Shown here piece by piece: positions 28,066-34,886 of a stretch of DNA of 64,000 nt (position 1 is its first letter; every line of letters begins with the position of its first letter). The stretch is taken from NCBI RefSeq assembly GCF_014648315.1, contig NZ_BMQW01000008.1, forward strand, positions 62,001 through 126,000, written 5' to 3'. The notes under the pieces were generated by a model, which worked only from the letters and a program-made list of their open reading frames with translations, was not told the DNA's origin and did not search any database. Source of the stretch: Shewanella ulleungensis. GTDB taxonomy: Bacteria; Pseudomonadota; Gammaproteobacteria; Enterobacterales; Shewanellaceae. Position numbers and translations under genes: made by a program.

Positions 28066-29055
28066 ATGAATTTAGATAATTTAGCGCGTGTTGACCTTAA
28101 TTTACTGGTTATTTTACAAGTGTTACTTGAGGAGCAAAGTGTGACCCGTGCTGCTCATCGCTTGCACCTTAGCCAATCTGCTGTGAGCAAAAGCTTAAAT
28201 CGGCTACGAGAAGCATTAGACGACCCCTTGTTTCAACGCACTGCTCATGGATTAAAGCCGACCGCGCATGCGTTAGCGTTAAGACAAAAACTCTTGCCTG
28301 TGCTACAAAACTTATATCAGTTAACTCAACCCCCCACATTTCACCCAGCGAGTAGCCAGCGTCACTTTACATTTTCAATGGTCGAAAGTGCTTATGAAAC
28401 ATTGATTCCCTATTTTATCGGGCCATTGTTACAACAAGCACCATCAGTAAAATTAGACTCATATGTATGGACAGAAAAGTCGATGCAAGATTTACAGCAA
28501 GGACAAATCGATTTTGGTATTGCGGGCCGAGATATTCATCCACAAAGCGACTTCAAAATAGAGCATGTTCCCGAAGGTATTGAGTATCAGACACTGTTTA
28601 ACGACCATCAGGTATGTTTAGTTCGCAAAAACCATCCTATTTTAAAGGTTATCGAATCGGGGAAATGGGATCAAACCCAATATTTAAGAATGTCTCATGT
28701 GCAAGTAAGGTGCGAGGGCAATGACTGGTGGGCGCTCGATTATTATTTAGCAAATTTAGGTTTACATCGCAACTTGTCGACAACCGTGCCTGACTTTTAC
28801 GGCGCAGCCAGTGTATGCGCACATACCGATCTTATTTTCACTCTTCCCTCGAGCTTTGCCATCCATGCACAAAAACTCTATTCGCTAGAGTCTATCCCAC
28901 TGCCATTTGATTTTATGCCGATGGCGTATGTGTTTTTATGGCACGAACGTAACAACCAAGAGCCAGGACATCAATGGTTTCGTCACCTTATTTTTAACAG
29001 TGTCGATAACGCCATTGCCAACAACCATATAATCCAAACTGTCATACCAAGCTAA
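28066..29055 (+). CDS. LysR-family transcriptional regulator
   Basis: A 329-residue protein. The winged helix-turn-helix at about 8-67 has the LysR pattern (ARVDLNLLVILQ, then SVTRAAHRLHLSQSAVSKSLNRLRE). The effector domain (about 98-310) is of the periplasmic-binding type. It lies back to back with the exporter gene, the usual place for its regulator. The ligand cannot be told. Confidence 0.9.
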   Translation: MNLDNLARVDLNLLVILQVLLEEQSVTRAAHRLHLSQSAVSKSLNRLREALDDPLFQRTAHGLKPTAHALALRQKLLPVLQNLYQLTQPPTFHPASSQRHFTFSMVESAYETLIPYFIGPLLQQAPSVKLDSYVWTEKSMQDLQQGQIDFGIAGRDIHPQSDFKIEHVPEGIEYQTLFNDHQVCLVRKNHPILKVIESGKWDQTQYLRMSHVQVRCEGNDWWALDYYLANLGLHRNLSTTVPDFYGAASVCAHTDLIFTLPSSFAIHAQKLYSLESIPLPFDFMPMAYVFLWHERNNQEPGHQWFRHLIFNSVDNAIANNHIIQTVIPS

Positions 29056-29159
29056 CAAAAACGCTCTAAAACGGTGAACTTTTGCGGCTAACAGCACTCA
29101 AAATATTGTGTATATAAAATACGCTTTAGCGACAATGTATTTACGGTAAAGGAACCACA

Positions 29160-29468
29160 ATGTTCAGCTCAATTAACTTATGGCATATTCGTCAACGTTT
29201 GTGCCAAATGCGCCCGCTCAACGCTTTATTAAGCTTATTATTGATCATTGTTGGCAGCCTGATTTTGTTGCCATTAATATTGCTGTTTTTAATAGTGGGT
29301 TTTATTGGTATGACATTACTAAGTCGTCAATATTTAGGTAAACAAACCCCTGCCTCAAACATGGTTTCATCGACAAACTTGCAGCAGAACATGTACCAGC
29401 AACATCCCAATATTGAAAGGGAATGTTCAGTTAAGCAATACAAAAATAACAGAACAATTAACCACTAA
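29160..29468 (+). CDS. Small membrane protein, paralogue 1
   Basis: A 102-residue protein with one long hydrophobic segment (about 20-52, likely a hairpin of two helices), then Leu-Gly-Lys and a polar tail with Tyr-Gln-Gln-His-Pro-Asn-Ile-Glu-Arg-Glu. It resembles the next gene in order and motif, so the two look like diverged duplicates. Function unknown. An AAGGAA ribosome site precedes ATG. Confidence 0.65.
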   Translation: MFSSINLWHIRQRLCQMRPLNALLSLLLIIVGSLILLPLILLFLIVGFIGMTLLSRQYLGKQTPASNMVSSTNLQQNMYQQHPNIERECSVKQYKNNRTINH

Positions 29469-29719
29469 TCGCTAACGTTAATTGTTAAGCAAAGAGCACC
29501 TTACCCTTCAACCTTATCAAGTTAATGTGGCTCTAAAGAGTAGGCAATAGTTAAAACATTAACTCAGTTTAACGTGACATATTATGTCTACTCGTTGCAC
29601 ACTGCATGTTCAACAATCATACATATTTCAGGCGCAGCCCCTCAGTTGATGAGTTCAATGAGTGAACACAAACAATACTCTCGAGTCGACAATAGGATAA
29701 GCCGCATTTAGGAGCCTAC
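29469..29719. other. Intergenic stretch between the two small membrane genes
   Basis: About 250 bases with no gene. It ends in the strong AGGAG of the second small gene. No terminator or known operator was seen. Confidence 0.5.
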
Positions 29720-30052
29720 ATGAACGTTAACCAAACATTTAACAGCACTAATTTTAAACATCGTGTGACAAACATGAATCCAATTTTGGCATTAATAATG
29801 GTTTTCGCTATGACTTTAGTGGCCATTACTTTACTGCCATTTTTACTATTGTTTGGCTTAATCAGTTTTCTTACCTTGCGATTTTTAGGTAAAAAAATGC
29901 TGCGTCGTCAGCAAGCAGAGCAAGAAAACGCGTATCAACACTACGCCAATGTAAAGCGCGAGCCTGCAGCGCCTTATGCAGATATGTTTAAGCCATCAGG
30001 AGCCAACCAGACTAAAACCACGGGCAGAACATTCGAACACCAGGCGGATTAA
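29720..30052 (+). CDS. Small membrane protein, paralogue 2
   Basis: A 110-residue protein from ATG 29720 (AGGAG upstream). A hydrophobic segment (about 20-52), the motif Leu-Gly-Lys-Lys-Met and a soluble tail with Ala-Tyr-Gln-His-Tyr-Ala-Asn-Val-Lys-Arg-Glu match paralogue 1. The N-terminal 18 residues are polar and differ; an internal ATG (MNPILAL) could also start it. Function unknown. Confidence 0.65.
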   Translation: MNVNQTFNSTNFKHRVTNMNPILALIMVFAMTLVAITLLPFLLLFGLISFLTLRFLGKKMLRRQQAEQENAYQHYANVKREPAAPYADMFKPSGANQTKTTGRTFEHQAD

Positions 30053-30211
30053 CTCGGTAAAAAAGGTTTATGGATTGTTTGCGTAAGCGACAGGGATTTT
30101 CGAAGTGCTAAATGATGAATTGCTATAGGAAAAGATTGCGACACTGTGATAGGTTTTGCTTTTGAGCAAATGCAGCGGCTTGTTCAGGGGGCTTAAAGCC
30201 CGTGACTGCGG

Positions 30212-30257
30212 CTATCGATACAACCAACAAAACGCTTTTAAGCATAAATAATAGAAC
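30212..30257 (-). pseudogene. Likely 3' end of an interrupted resident membrane-protein gene
   Basis: Minus strand, beginning at the G of the attC core. If the cassettes are removed and this is joined to 31194, the frame continues with Phe-Tyr-Tyr-Leu-Cys-Leu-Lys-Ala-Phe-Cys-Trp-Leu-Tyr-Arg and stops at TAG 30214-30212. The hydrophobic run carries on smoothly. This is an inference from the frame alone. A 40-codon frame in another phase (30245-30123) overlaps and is not preferred. Confidence 0.4.
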
Positions 30258-30352
30258 GCCTCATTAAGAGGAAATTTATAGTTGGCTAAAATGTTGAACG
30301 CAGTGAAAACAGCCAACTGTAAATTTTCCTGCTTTAATGACTTGTTATATGC
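30251..30352 (-). repeat. Integron attC site of cassette B
   Basis: Read on the minus strand it runs from GCATATAACAAGTCATTA to TTAATGAGGCGTTCTAT, with an inner inverted pair (AATTTACAGTTGGC against GCCAACTATAAATT). R'' is the ATATAAC box and R' is GTTCTAT; the cut point is after G at 30257. Layout and outer arms fit attC sites of chromosomal integrons of marine gammaproteobacteria. The stop codon of the cassette gene lies inside R'', as is common. Confidence 0.82.
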
Positions 30353-30614
30353 TCTTTTCGATCGCTGCCAGAATACCGTTATATATATTTAAGGCCTCTC
30401 CAGTTAAATCGTTTTTTACACTGGAAAGAGTGTTAAGAATTTCCTTTGAACGAGAACCTTCAAGTATTTCTTCGTCATCAAAATATACTTTCATGTGATC
30501 ATACGGATCGCCCGAACGTGACATTAATAGTGTAAATCCTGAATTTTCAGTTTCCACTATAACTATATCAGGGCCAATGTCTGATGTTTCAGAATAACAG
30601 TCAACGATTCGCAT
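30345..30614 (-). CDS. Cassette gene B: unknown 89-residue acidic protein
   Basis: An 89-residue acidic, soluble protein. ATG 30614 has CAAGGAAGG upstream and the core-site GTTATATGC 20 bases before, so it sits right at the cassette start. It begins Met-Arg-Ile-Val-Asp-Cys-Tyr-Ser-Glu and shows beta strands, then two helices. Many cassette genes code for such small proteins; an immunity-, antitoxin- or defence-related role is a guess only. No partner toxin gene is next to it. Family not recognised. Confidence 0.7.
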   Translation of the reverse strand: MRIVDCYSETSDIGPDIVIVETENSGFTLLMSRSGDPYDHMKVYFDDEEILEGSRSKEILNTLSSVKNDLTGEALNIYNGILAAIEKSI

Positions 30615-30632
30615 AACCTTCCTTGAGCATAT

Positions 30633-30784
30633 AACGAGACTGTAGAATAACTCTAACAGTCAAATTCAATGAAAAAAAGAGCTCCTCAAATCAATCCTAA
30701 GCGCTTTTAAGACACTAGGTAATGCATTTGGAACCCTAAAAAATGGCTATTTTTCAATAAAAATAGAAATTCTACAGCCTCAAC
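30633..30784. mobile_element. 146-bp MITE with 3-bp AAC target duplication, inside an attC core
   Basis: The element 30636-30781 has inverted ends (left GAGACTGTAGAAT, right GAGGCTGTAGAAT read inward, 12 of 13 matching) and no coding frame. AAC is repeated on both sides (30633-30635 and 30782-30784). If the element and one AAC are removed, the flanks join into GCATATAACGCCCCAATAAGG, a normal attC R' end. It would need a transposase supplied by a related insertion sequence; the family was not identified. Confidence 0.78.
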
Positions 30785-30880
30785 GCCCCAATAAGGGGAA
30801 ATTTATAGTTGGCTAAAATATTGAGCGAAGCGAAAAAAAGCCAACTGTAAATTTTCCCGCTTGATTGGCTTGTTATATGC
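30782..30880 (-). repeat. Integron attC site of cassette A, R' core split by the MITE
   Basis: Minus strand: GCATATAACAAGCCAATC to ATTGGGGCGTT, with the same inner inverted pair as attC B. The outer arms show matched changes to those of attC B (CCAAT/ATTGG here, TCATTA/TAATGA there), keeping the fold. The R' triplet GTT is at 30784-30782; the rest of the core (ATATGC) is 146 bases away beyond the MITE. Confidence 0.82.
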
Positions 30881-30882
30881 CT

Positions 30883-31173
30883 TTACAGACGATCCATTTG
30901 GCTTCGCCAGTGACCGATTAAGGCCCACCAAATAACTTCAATATACTCTGGAGTTTCATGTTCAAATGCAACCTCAGGCCAAATATCGAGAAATGAGCCC
31001 ATACCGCCACCTTTAAACATTTTTAGACGAGATAAAACTATTTTCTTATCGTCTCGCTCAAGCAACTCAGCAATTTCATTTAAACGAGAAACCCAACCGG
31101 GCGGACAATGATGTTCAGCGCAAAATTTTGCTAAAGCTTTAGTTGTTTGGATTTGACCTTTATCGCCGACCAC
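30883..31173 (-). CDS. Cassette gene A: unknown 96-residue protein
   Basis: A 96-residue protein starting at GTG 31173 with AAGGAGAA upstream and a core-site GTTATATGCC just before. It has a central GGGMGSFLDIWP motif and two Trp near the end (IWWALIGHW). The GGMGSF-type motif recalls uncharacterised small proteins common in integron arrays and defence or toxin-immunity neighbourhoods; I could not assign a family with certainty. Its stop is three bases before the R'' box of attC A. Confidence 0.72.
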   Translation of the reverse strand: MVGDKGQIQTTKALAKFCAEHHCPPGWVSRLNEIAELLERDDKKIVLSRLKMFKGGGMGSFLDIWPEVAFEHETPEYIEVIWWALIGHWRSQMDRL

Positions 31174-31193
31174 GACTTCTCCTTGGCATATAA

Positions 31194-31361
31194 CAGCGCG
31201 ATTAAGCTGCTTTTAACGATTAACGTCCCGATGTATTCAATAGTTAAGCTAATCTCAACATCAATATCTAAATACCAAAAAATACTTTGAGCAATACTCA
31301 GTGCAACCACTAAAGACAGCCAATGAACTAACCCGCTTTCACGAGGGTCGGTGCTTTTCAT
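31194..31361 (-). pseudogene. Likely 5' part of a resident membrane-protein gene cut by the cassettes
   Basis: ATG 31361 opens 56 codons of a likely inner-membrane protein (hydrophobic segments about 12-30 and 42-56) up to the cassette boundary at 31194/31193. The frame runs on into cassette sequence for 20 more codons to 31131, giving a chimeric 76-residue frame that overlaps cassette gene A. Joining to 30257 instead restores a coherent ~70-residue protein. It starts 32 bases after the Sel1 gene stop and may have been its operon partner. Confidence 0.5.
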
Positions 31362-31393
31362 GTTTATAAAATTCCCTTTTCAACTCGCTAAAC

Positions 31394-32833
31394 TTACCCC
31401 AGCAATAACTTCGCTTGTTGCAAAGCAATCATTTCATCCTCACTCGGGTTAAGCTCAATAACACTGTCGATTTGCATTGCCAGCGATTGCCATAATGGCT
31501 CAATAACCTCTAAGTGTTCATCATTGCCATGAGTCTTAGCTAAGGTCAGCAGATACGCGGCTTGCACCACATCAATACGCCCTAAAATACCGTCGGCTAA
31601 TGCCACACTCAGCTCTATCATGGCACTCACATTGTGACCATACTTAATGGCTTGGTGCAAATAGCCTTCGGCCTTAACACGCTGTTGCTGACTGGCATTG
31701 TCGTCATGCAAAATGTGACTGCCACAATGCAACATAGCATCAACTTGCCCTTGCTCTGCTGCTTCAAGCATCCATTGCTGGCTGGCAGCCAAGTCGGATG
31801 AACACCCCAAGCCCTCTGCTAACATTAGCGCCAAATGATACTGGGCATTGGGGTAACCAGCTTGAGCCGCCTTATTAATCCACAAAAACGCATTTTCAAA
31901 CTGCTTTACTTGGTAATACAACACCCCTAGATTTGACATTGCTTCAGCATTTTCGGCATTAGCGGCCAGGGTGAGTAAACGTTCGGCTTGAATTAAATCA
32001 ACCTCAAATTGGTCACTGCCCACCAGATAGAAAAAGCCTTGTAATGCCTGAGCTTCAACAATGCCGCTATCTGCGGCCTGAGCGATTAATTGCTCGCCCT
32101 CACTCTGATTAGCCTCACCACTATAACCATGCAATAAGCTCACGCCATGCTCAAACACAGCGGCTTTATACTGAAGTGAAGACAATGCAAACCAATAACC
32201 CGCTTGAGCAAATGCATCAGCGGCAGTGATATGTTCGCCCTTAGTAAACAGCTTATTTTCTGTTGACACATCGGTAGCAGCTTGCGCCAATGCTCGCTCT
32301 TGCTCTTGTAGCATTAAGCCTTTGGCTTTTAAAGACATTCCCACTAGATACTGCGCTTCAGCATCGTTATTCATCACAGCCCGGTAACACAGATCTCGCC
32401 CAGCAAAGGAATCAAATGGCTCAAAAGTATAAGAGGGAGCAACTTGCTGATGCACTACAGGATAGAGCTTGGCCACTAAGCGCAAAATATGCTCAATCGA
32501 CTTCTCAGCAATCGTAACCAGTTGCGCTTGGGTTAGATGGTATTTTTCAGGATGAGCACCACGATTGCCGTCGCTACGTAAACGATGCAATGCCCGTACG
32601 GCTGGCGGGTCAATCAGCCTGGCTTGATGTAGTTGCTCAATACGGTCGTATAAATTCGGACTAGTGAATATGAGTCCATGAGGCGAAGCTAATTGGCTGG
32701 TGAGCTTATGGGTAAAACTGCGAATATATACCAGTGCCTGGGTGGGAATATCGCGAACATAACTTTTGGCAAGGCGATAATCTTCACTTAAGTGTTCAGA
32801 GAAACCATCAATAAACGCATCATCATTTAACAA
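31394..32833 (-). CDS. DUF4145 and Sel1-repeat protein
   Basis: A 479-residue cytoplasmic protein. The first ~120 residues match the DUF4145 pattern (hydrophobic helices, then RLRSDGNRGAHPEKY). From about residue 155 on, Sel1-like tetratricopeptide repeats follow with the AEAQYLVGMSL, AEAMSNLGVLYYQ and PNAQYHLALMLAEGLG motifs. Such proteins act as scaffolds; DUF4145 occurs in some restriction and defence proteins, but no nuclease is present here. No signal peptide. 22 bases downstream of the YciC-like gene. Confidence 0.8.
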   Translation of the reverse strand: MLNDDAFIDGFSEHLSEDYRLAKSYVRDIPTQALVYIRSFTHKLTSQLASPHGLIFTSPNLYDRIEQLHQARLIDPPAVRALHRLRSDGNRGAHPEKYHLTQAQLVTIAEKSIEHILRLVAKLYPVVHQQVAPSYTFEPFDSFAGRDLCYRAVMNNDAEAQYLVGMSLKAKGLMLQEQERALAQAATDVSTENKLFTKGEHITAADAFAQAGYWFALSSLQYKAAVFEHGVSLLHGYSGEANQSEGEQLIAQAADSGIVEAQALQGFFYLVGSDQFEVDLIQAERLLTLAANAENAEAMSNLGVLYYQVKQFENAFLWINKAAQAGYPNAQYHLALMLAEGLGCSSDLAASQQWMLEAAEQGQVDAMLHCGSHILHDDNASQQQRVKAEGYLHQAIKYGHNVSAMIELSVALADGILGRIDVVQAAYLLTLAKTHGNDEHLEVIEPLWQSLAMQIDSVIELNPSEDEMIALQQAKLLLG

Positions 32834-32855
32834 TGGTCTCTCCTTGTATAATCAG

Positions 32856-33572
32856 TTATTTTTCCAAATCGATTGGTTGGCGATTAACCATATACAATCT
32901 AAATAAGGCAATATTGACAAATAAACCGATAAACGCAAATAGGGTTTCGACGACTAACTGTAGTGGAAATCCAACTTGTGTGGCCATTTGGGTAAATATG
33001 CCCGCAAATAACGATAGTGGAACATATAACATTAATACTGCAATGGTTTTAAATGCCACTGAACCTGCGCTAAAGCTAAAGCTCTTTTTAATCGCTTCGA
33101 GTGGCGTTAAGCGCTCAACCACGACCATAAAATTGACATAGGCCAGGCGAGCAAACAAATACAAACTCACCACTAAGCCAATTAACCATAATGGACCAAA
33201 AGCCGCAAAGATCATCACAGGCGCTAAAATCGCTAAACCAGAAAATACGCCCGCGAGTAATAGAGGCGGTACAAACGGCAAGCTGGCTTTTAGAATTTGC
33301 CCAGATGATAACTCATGCCCTTGCGACCGTAGCTCTAAAAATAATGTTAAGGCAGCAATGAGCACCGAAAAGACCAACAATAGCACCATCATAACAGCAG
33401 CATGAGATACACCAAATTGTGGGTTTTCTGGGTCGGCAGTTAACATTTCATTACCGAGCCATAATTGGATAGCAACTTGAATTAATAGCAGCGGCAAAGT
33501 CAGTGCTGCCAGCTGACGGATATGGTTTCGAAAAAAGTTTAATGCTTCAGTCAAAAGAGCAAACAATGACAT
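32856..33572 (-). CDS. YciC/UPF0259-like membrane protein
   Basis: A 238-residue inner-membrane protein with six predicted helices and a polar N-terminus carrying the family start Leu-Thr-Glu-Ala-Leu-Asn-Phe-Phe-Arg-Asn-His. The region VERLTPLEAIKKSFSFS between helices is typical of UPF0259. YciC homologues are linked to membrane homeostasis but unproven. It probably shares a transcript with the Sel1 gene. Confidence 0.75.
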   Translation of the reverse strand: MSLFALLTEALNFFRNHIRQLAALTLPLLLIQVAIQLWLGNEMLTADPENPQFGVSHAAVMMVLLLVFSVLIAALTLFLELRSQGHELSSGQILKASLPFVPPLLLAGVFSGLAILAPVMIFAAFGPLWLIGLVVSLYLFARLAYVNFMVVVERLTPLEAIKKSFSFSAGSVAFKTIAVLMLYVPLSLFAGIFTQMATQVGFPLQLVVETLFAFIGLFVNIALFRLYMVNRQPIDLEK

Positions 33573-33742
33573 GTAAATTCCAATAATCGATTAACAATAA
33601 ATATGGCGCTTAGGATAACCAAAAAAGCCTCAATTTGCACAATTGAAATCGCTAAAAAATCAATCTCCTGTCGCATTTAGTCAAATCAGGGTAAAATAGT
33701 GCCTTAGTTTAGCCATTTATATCATTATACAGGACACGCATT

Positions 33743-34294
33743 ATGAAATTAGCATCCGCATTACCGGTACTATTTACTGTCTTAGCATTCTCATCACCTG
33801 CATCAGCTGGTTGGTTAGACAAAGCTTCTGAAGCTGCTAAAAAAGTTGTCGAAACCCCAGCAGCGGCAACGGCTGTAGCAGAAACAACGACGACGGCACA
33901 ATCTACTGAATTAGTGGGTAGCGTGATGTCTCAACTTGGTTTAAGCCAAAACCAAGCAGAAGGTGGATTAGGTTCATTACTGAGTTTGGCACAAACTAAT
34001 TTAGGCAGTAACGATTTTAGCCAACTAACTAGCAGCATCCCTAATGCCGATGGTTTACTGGCGGCTGTACCATCAATGTCGTCAGACAGTGGTATGTCAG
34101 GTTTACTCTCTAAAGCGGGCGATTTAGGTTCATCATTGCAAGGCACTGCCATGGTATACGATGCGTTTGAAAAGCTTGGAATTTCAAAAGAGTACATCGT
34201 ACCTATGGTCGATATTGCTAAAAACTACCTAGAACAAAGCGGAAGCGAAGGCACGGTAGGTTTGTTAACCCAAGGATTAGGTTCATTACTGTAA
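33743..34294 (+). CDS. DUF2780 domain-containing exported protein
   Basis: A 183-residue protein with a signal peptide ending ASAG. The mature part begins WLDKASEAAKK and contains Gly/Ser-rich stretches (GLGSLLSLAQ and so on), then helices KLGISKEYIVPMVDIAKNYLEQ, which match DUF2780. The family occurs in Vibrio and Shewanella and is uncharacterised. Followed by a dispersed palindrome and then a terminator. Confidence 0.78.
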   Translation: MKLASALPVLFTVLAFSSPASAGWLDKASEAAKKVVETPAAATAVAETTTTAQSTELVGSVMSQLGLSQNQAEGGLGSLLSLAQTNLGSNDFSQLTSSIPNADGLLAAVPSMSSDSGMSGLLSKAGDLGSSLQGTAMVYDAFEKLGISKEYIVPMVDIAKNYLEQSGSEGTVGLLTQGLGSLL

Positions 34295-34295
34295 T

Positions 34296-34314
34296 TTATC
34301 CCGAGTTCGGGTTA
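34296..34314 (+). repeat. Dispersed 3'-end palindrome, copy 2
   Basis: TTATCCCGAGTTCGGGTTA begins one base after the DUF2780 stop, in gene-sense orientation. The same 19-mer stands in reverse at 55504-55486. Confidence 0.8.
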
Positions 34315-34348
34315 AATTAGACCCTATTAATTTTGGTTAACATTAATT

Positions 34349-34382
34349 AATCCCAAGCCATTCGCTTGGGATTATCATTTTT
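34349..34382 (+). terminator. Intrinsic terminator after DUF2780
   Basis: AATCCCAAGC pairs with GCTTGGGATT over a 5-base loop, with a T-rich tail. Confidence 0.75.
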
Positions 34383-34421
34383 GCTAGCATCAAAGTGATT
34401 TAACCCAATAGCGGAGCTAGT

Positions 34422-34874
34422 ATGATCGCCAAACTAAAACAGTTTATTCAGTCACATACTCAAGAAAGTAGCCCAGAAGAAAAGGCCCAGCATCTCAATT
34501 TAGCAGCGGCAACTTTACTCTTAGAAGTGGTTTATGCCGACGAAAAACTGGCTGATGCTGAAGCGGCTTTACTACCAAAGATGCTCGTCAATACCTTAGG
34601 CATTAACTCCGAACAAGCCAAAGAGTTAGCTGATGAGGCCAAACAAGCGCGTCACGATGCTATTTCGCTATTTGAATTTACCTCTGAAATTAATGCGCAA
34701 TTTAGCATTGAAGATAAACAGAGTTTATTATTGTCAATGTGGCGCTTAGCTTATGCCGACGGTGAATTATCTCAGTTTGAAGACCAAATCATTCGCCGTA
34801 CTGCCGATTTACTCTACCTTAAGCACAGCGAATTAATTCAGATGCGTAATATTGCTATACAACAATCTGCATGA
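34422..34874 (+). CDS. TerB-family protein
   Basis: A 150-residue helical protein of the TerB fold, with acidic metal-binding motifs YADEKLADAEAALLP and YADGELSQFEDQIIRR. TerB-like proteins occur in tellurite resistance and phage-defence complexes, but stand-alone copies are common and of unknown role. No other ter gene is nearby. Ends 12 bases before the convergent exporter gene. Confidence 0.82.
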   Translation: MIAKLKQFIQSHTQESSPEEKAQHLNLAAATLLLEVVYADEKLADAEAALLPKMLVNTLGINSEQAKELADEAKQARHDAISLFEFTSEINAQFSIEDKQSLLLSMWRLAYADGELSQFEDQIIRRTADLLYLKHSELIQMRNIAIQQSA

Positions 34875-34886
34875 GTAAAACCTAGG

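Noticed and set aside
30123..30245. 40-codon minus-strand frame with a signal-like start beyond attC B
   Set aside because: It overlaps the rebuilt end of the resident gene in another phase and has no ribosome site; kept only as an alternative.
31131..31361. 76-codon frame as a normal gene
   Set aside because: Its last 20 codons lie in cassette sequence and overlap cassette gene A, so it is more likely a chimera at the insertion boundary.
34422..34874. TerB gene as part of a tellurite-resistance or phage-defence island
   Set aside because: No terA, terC, terD or nuclease genes adjoin; surrounding genes are core.
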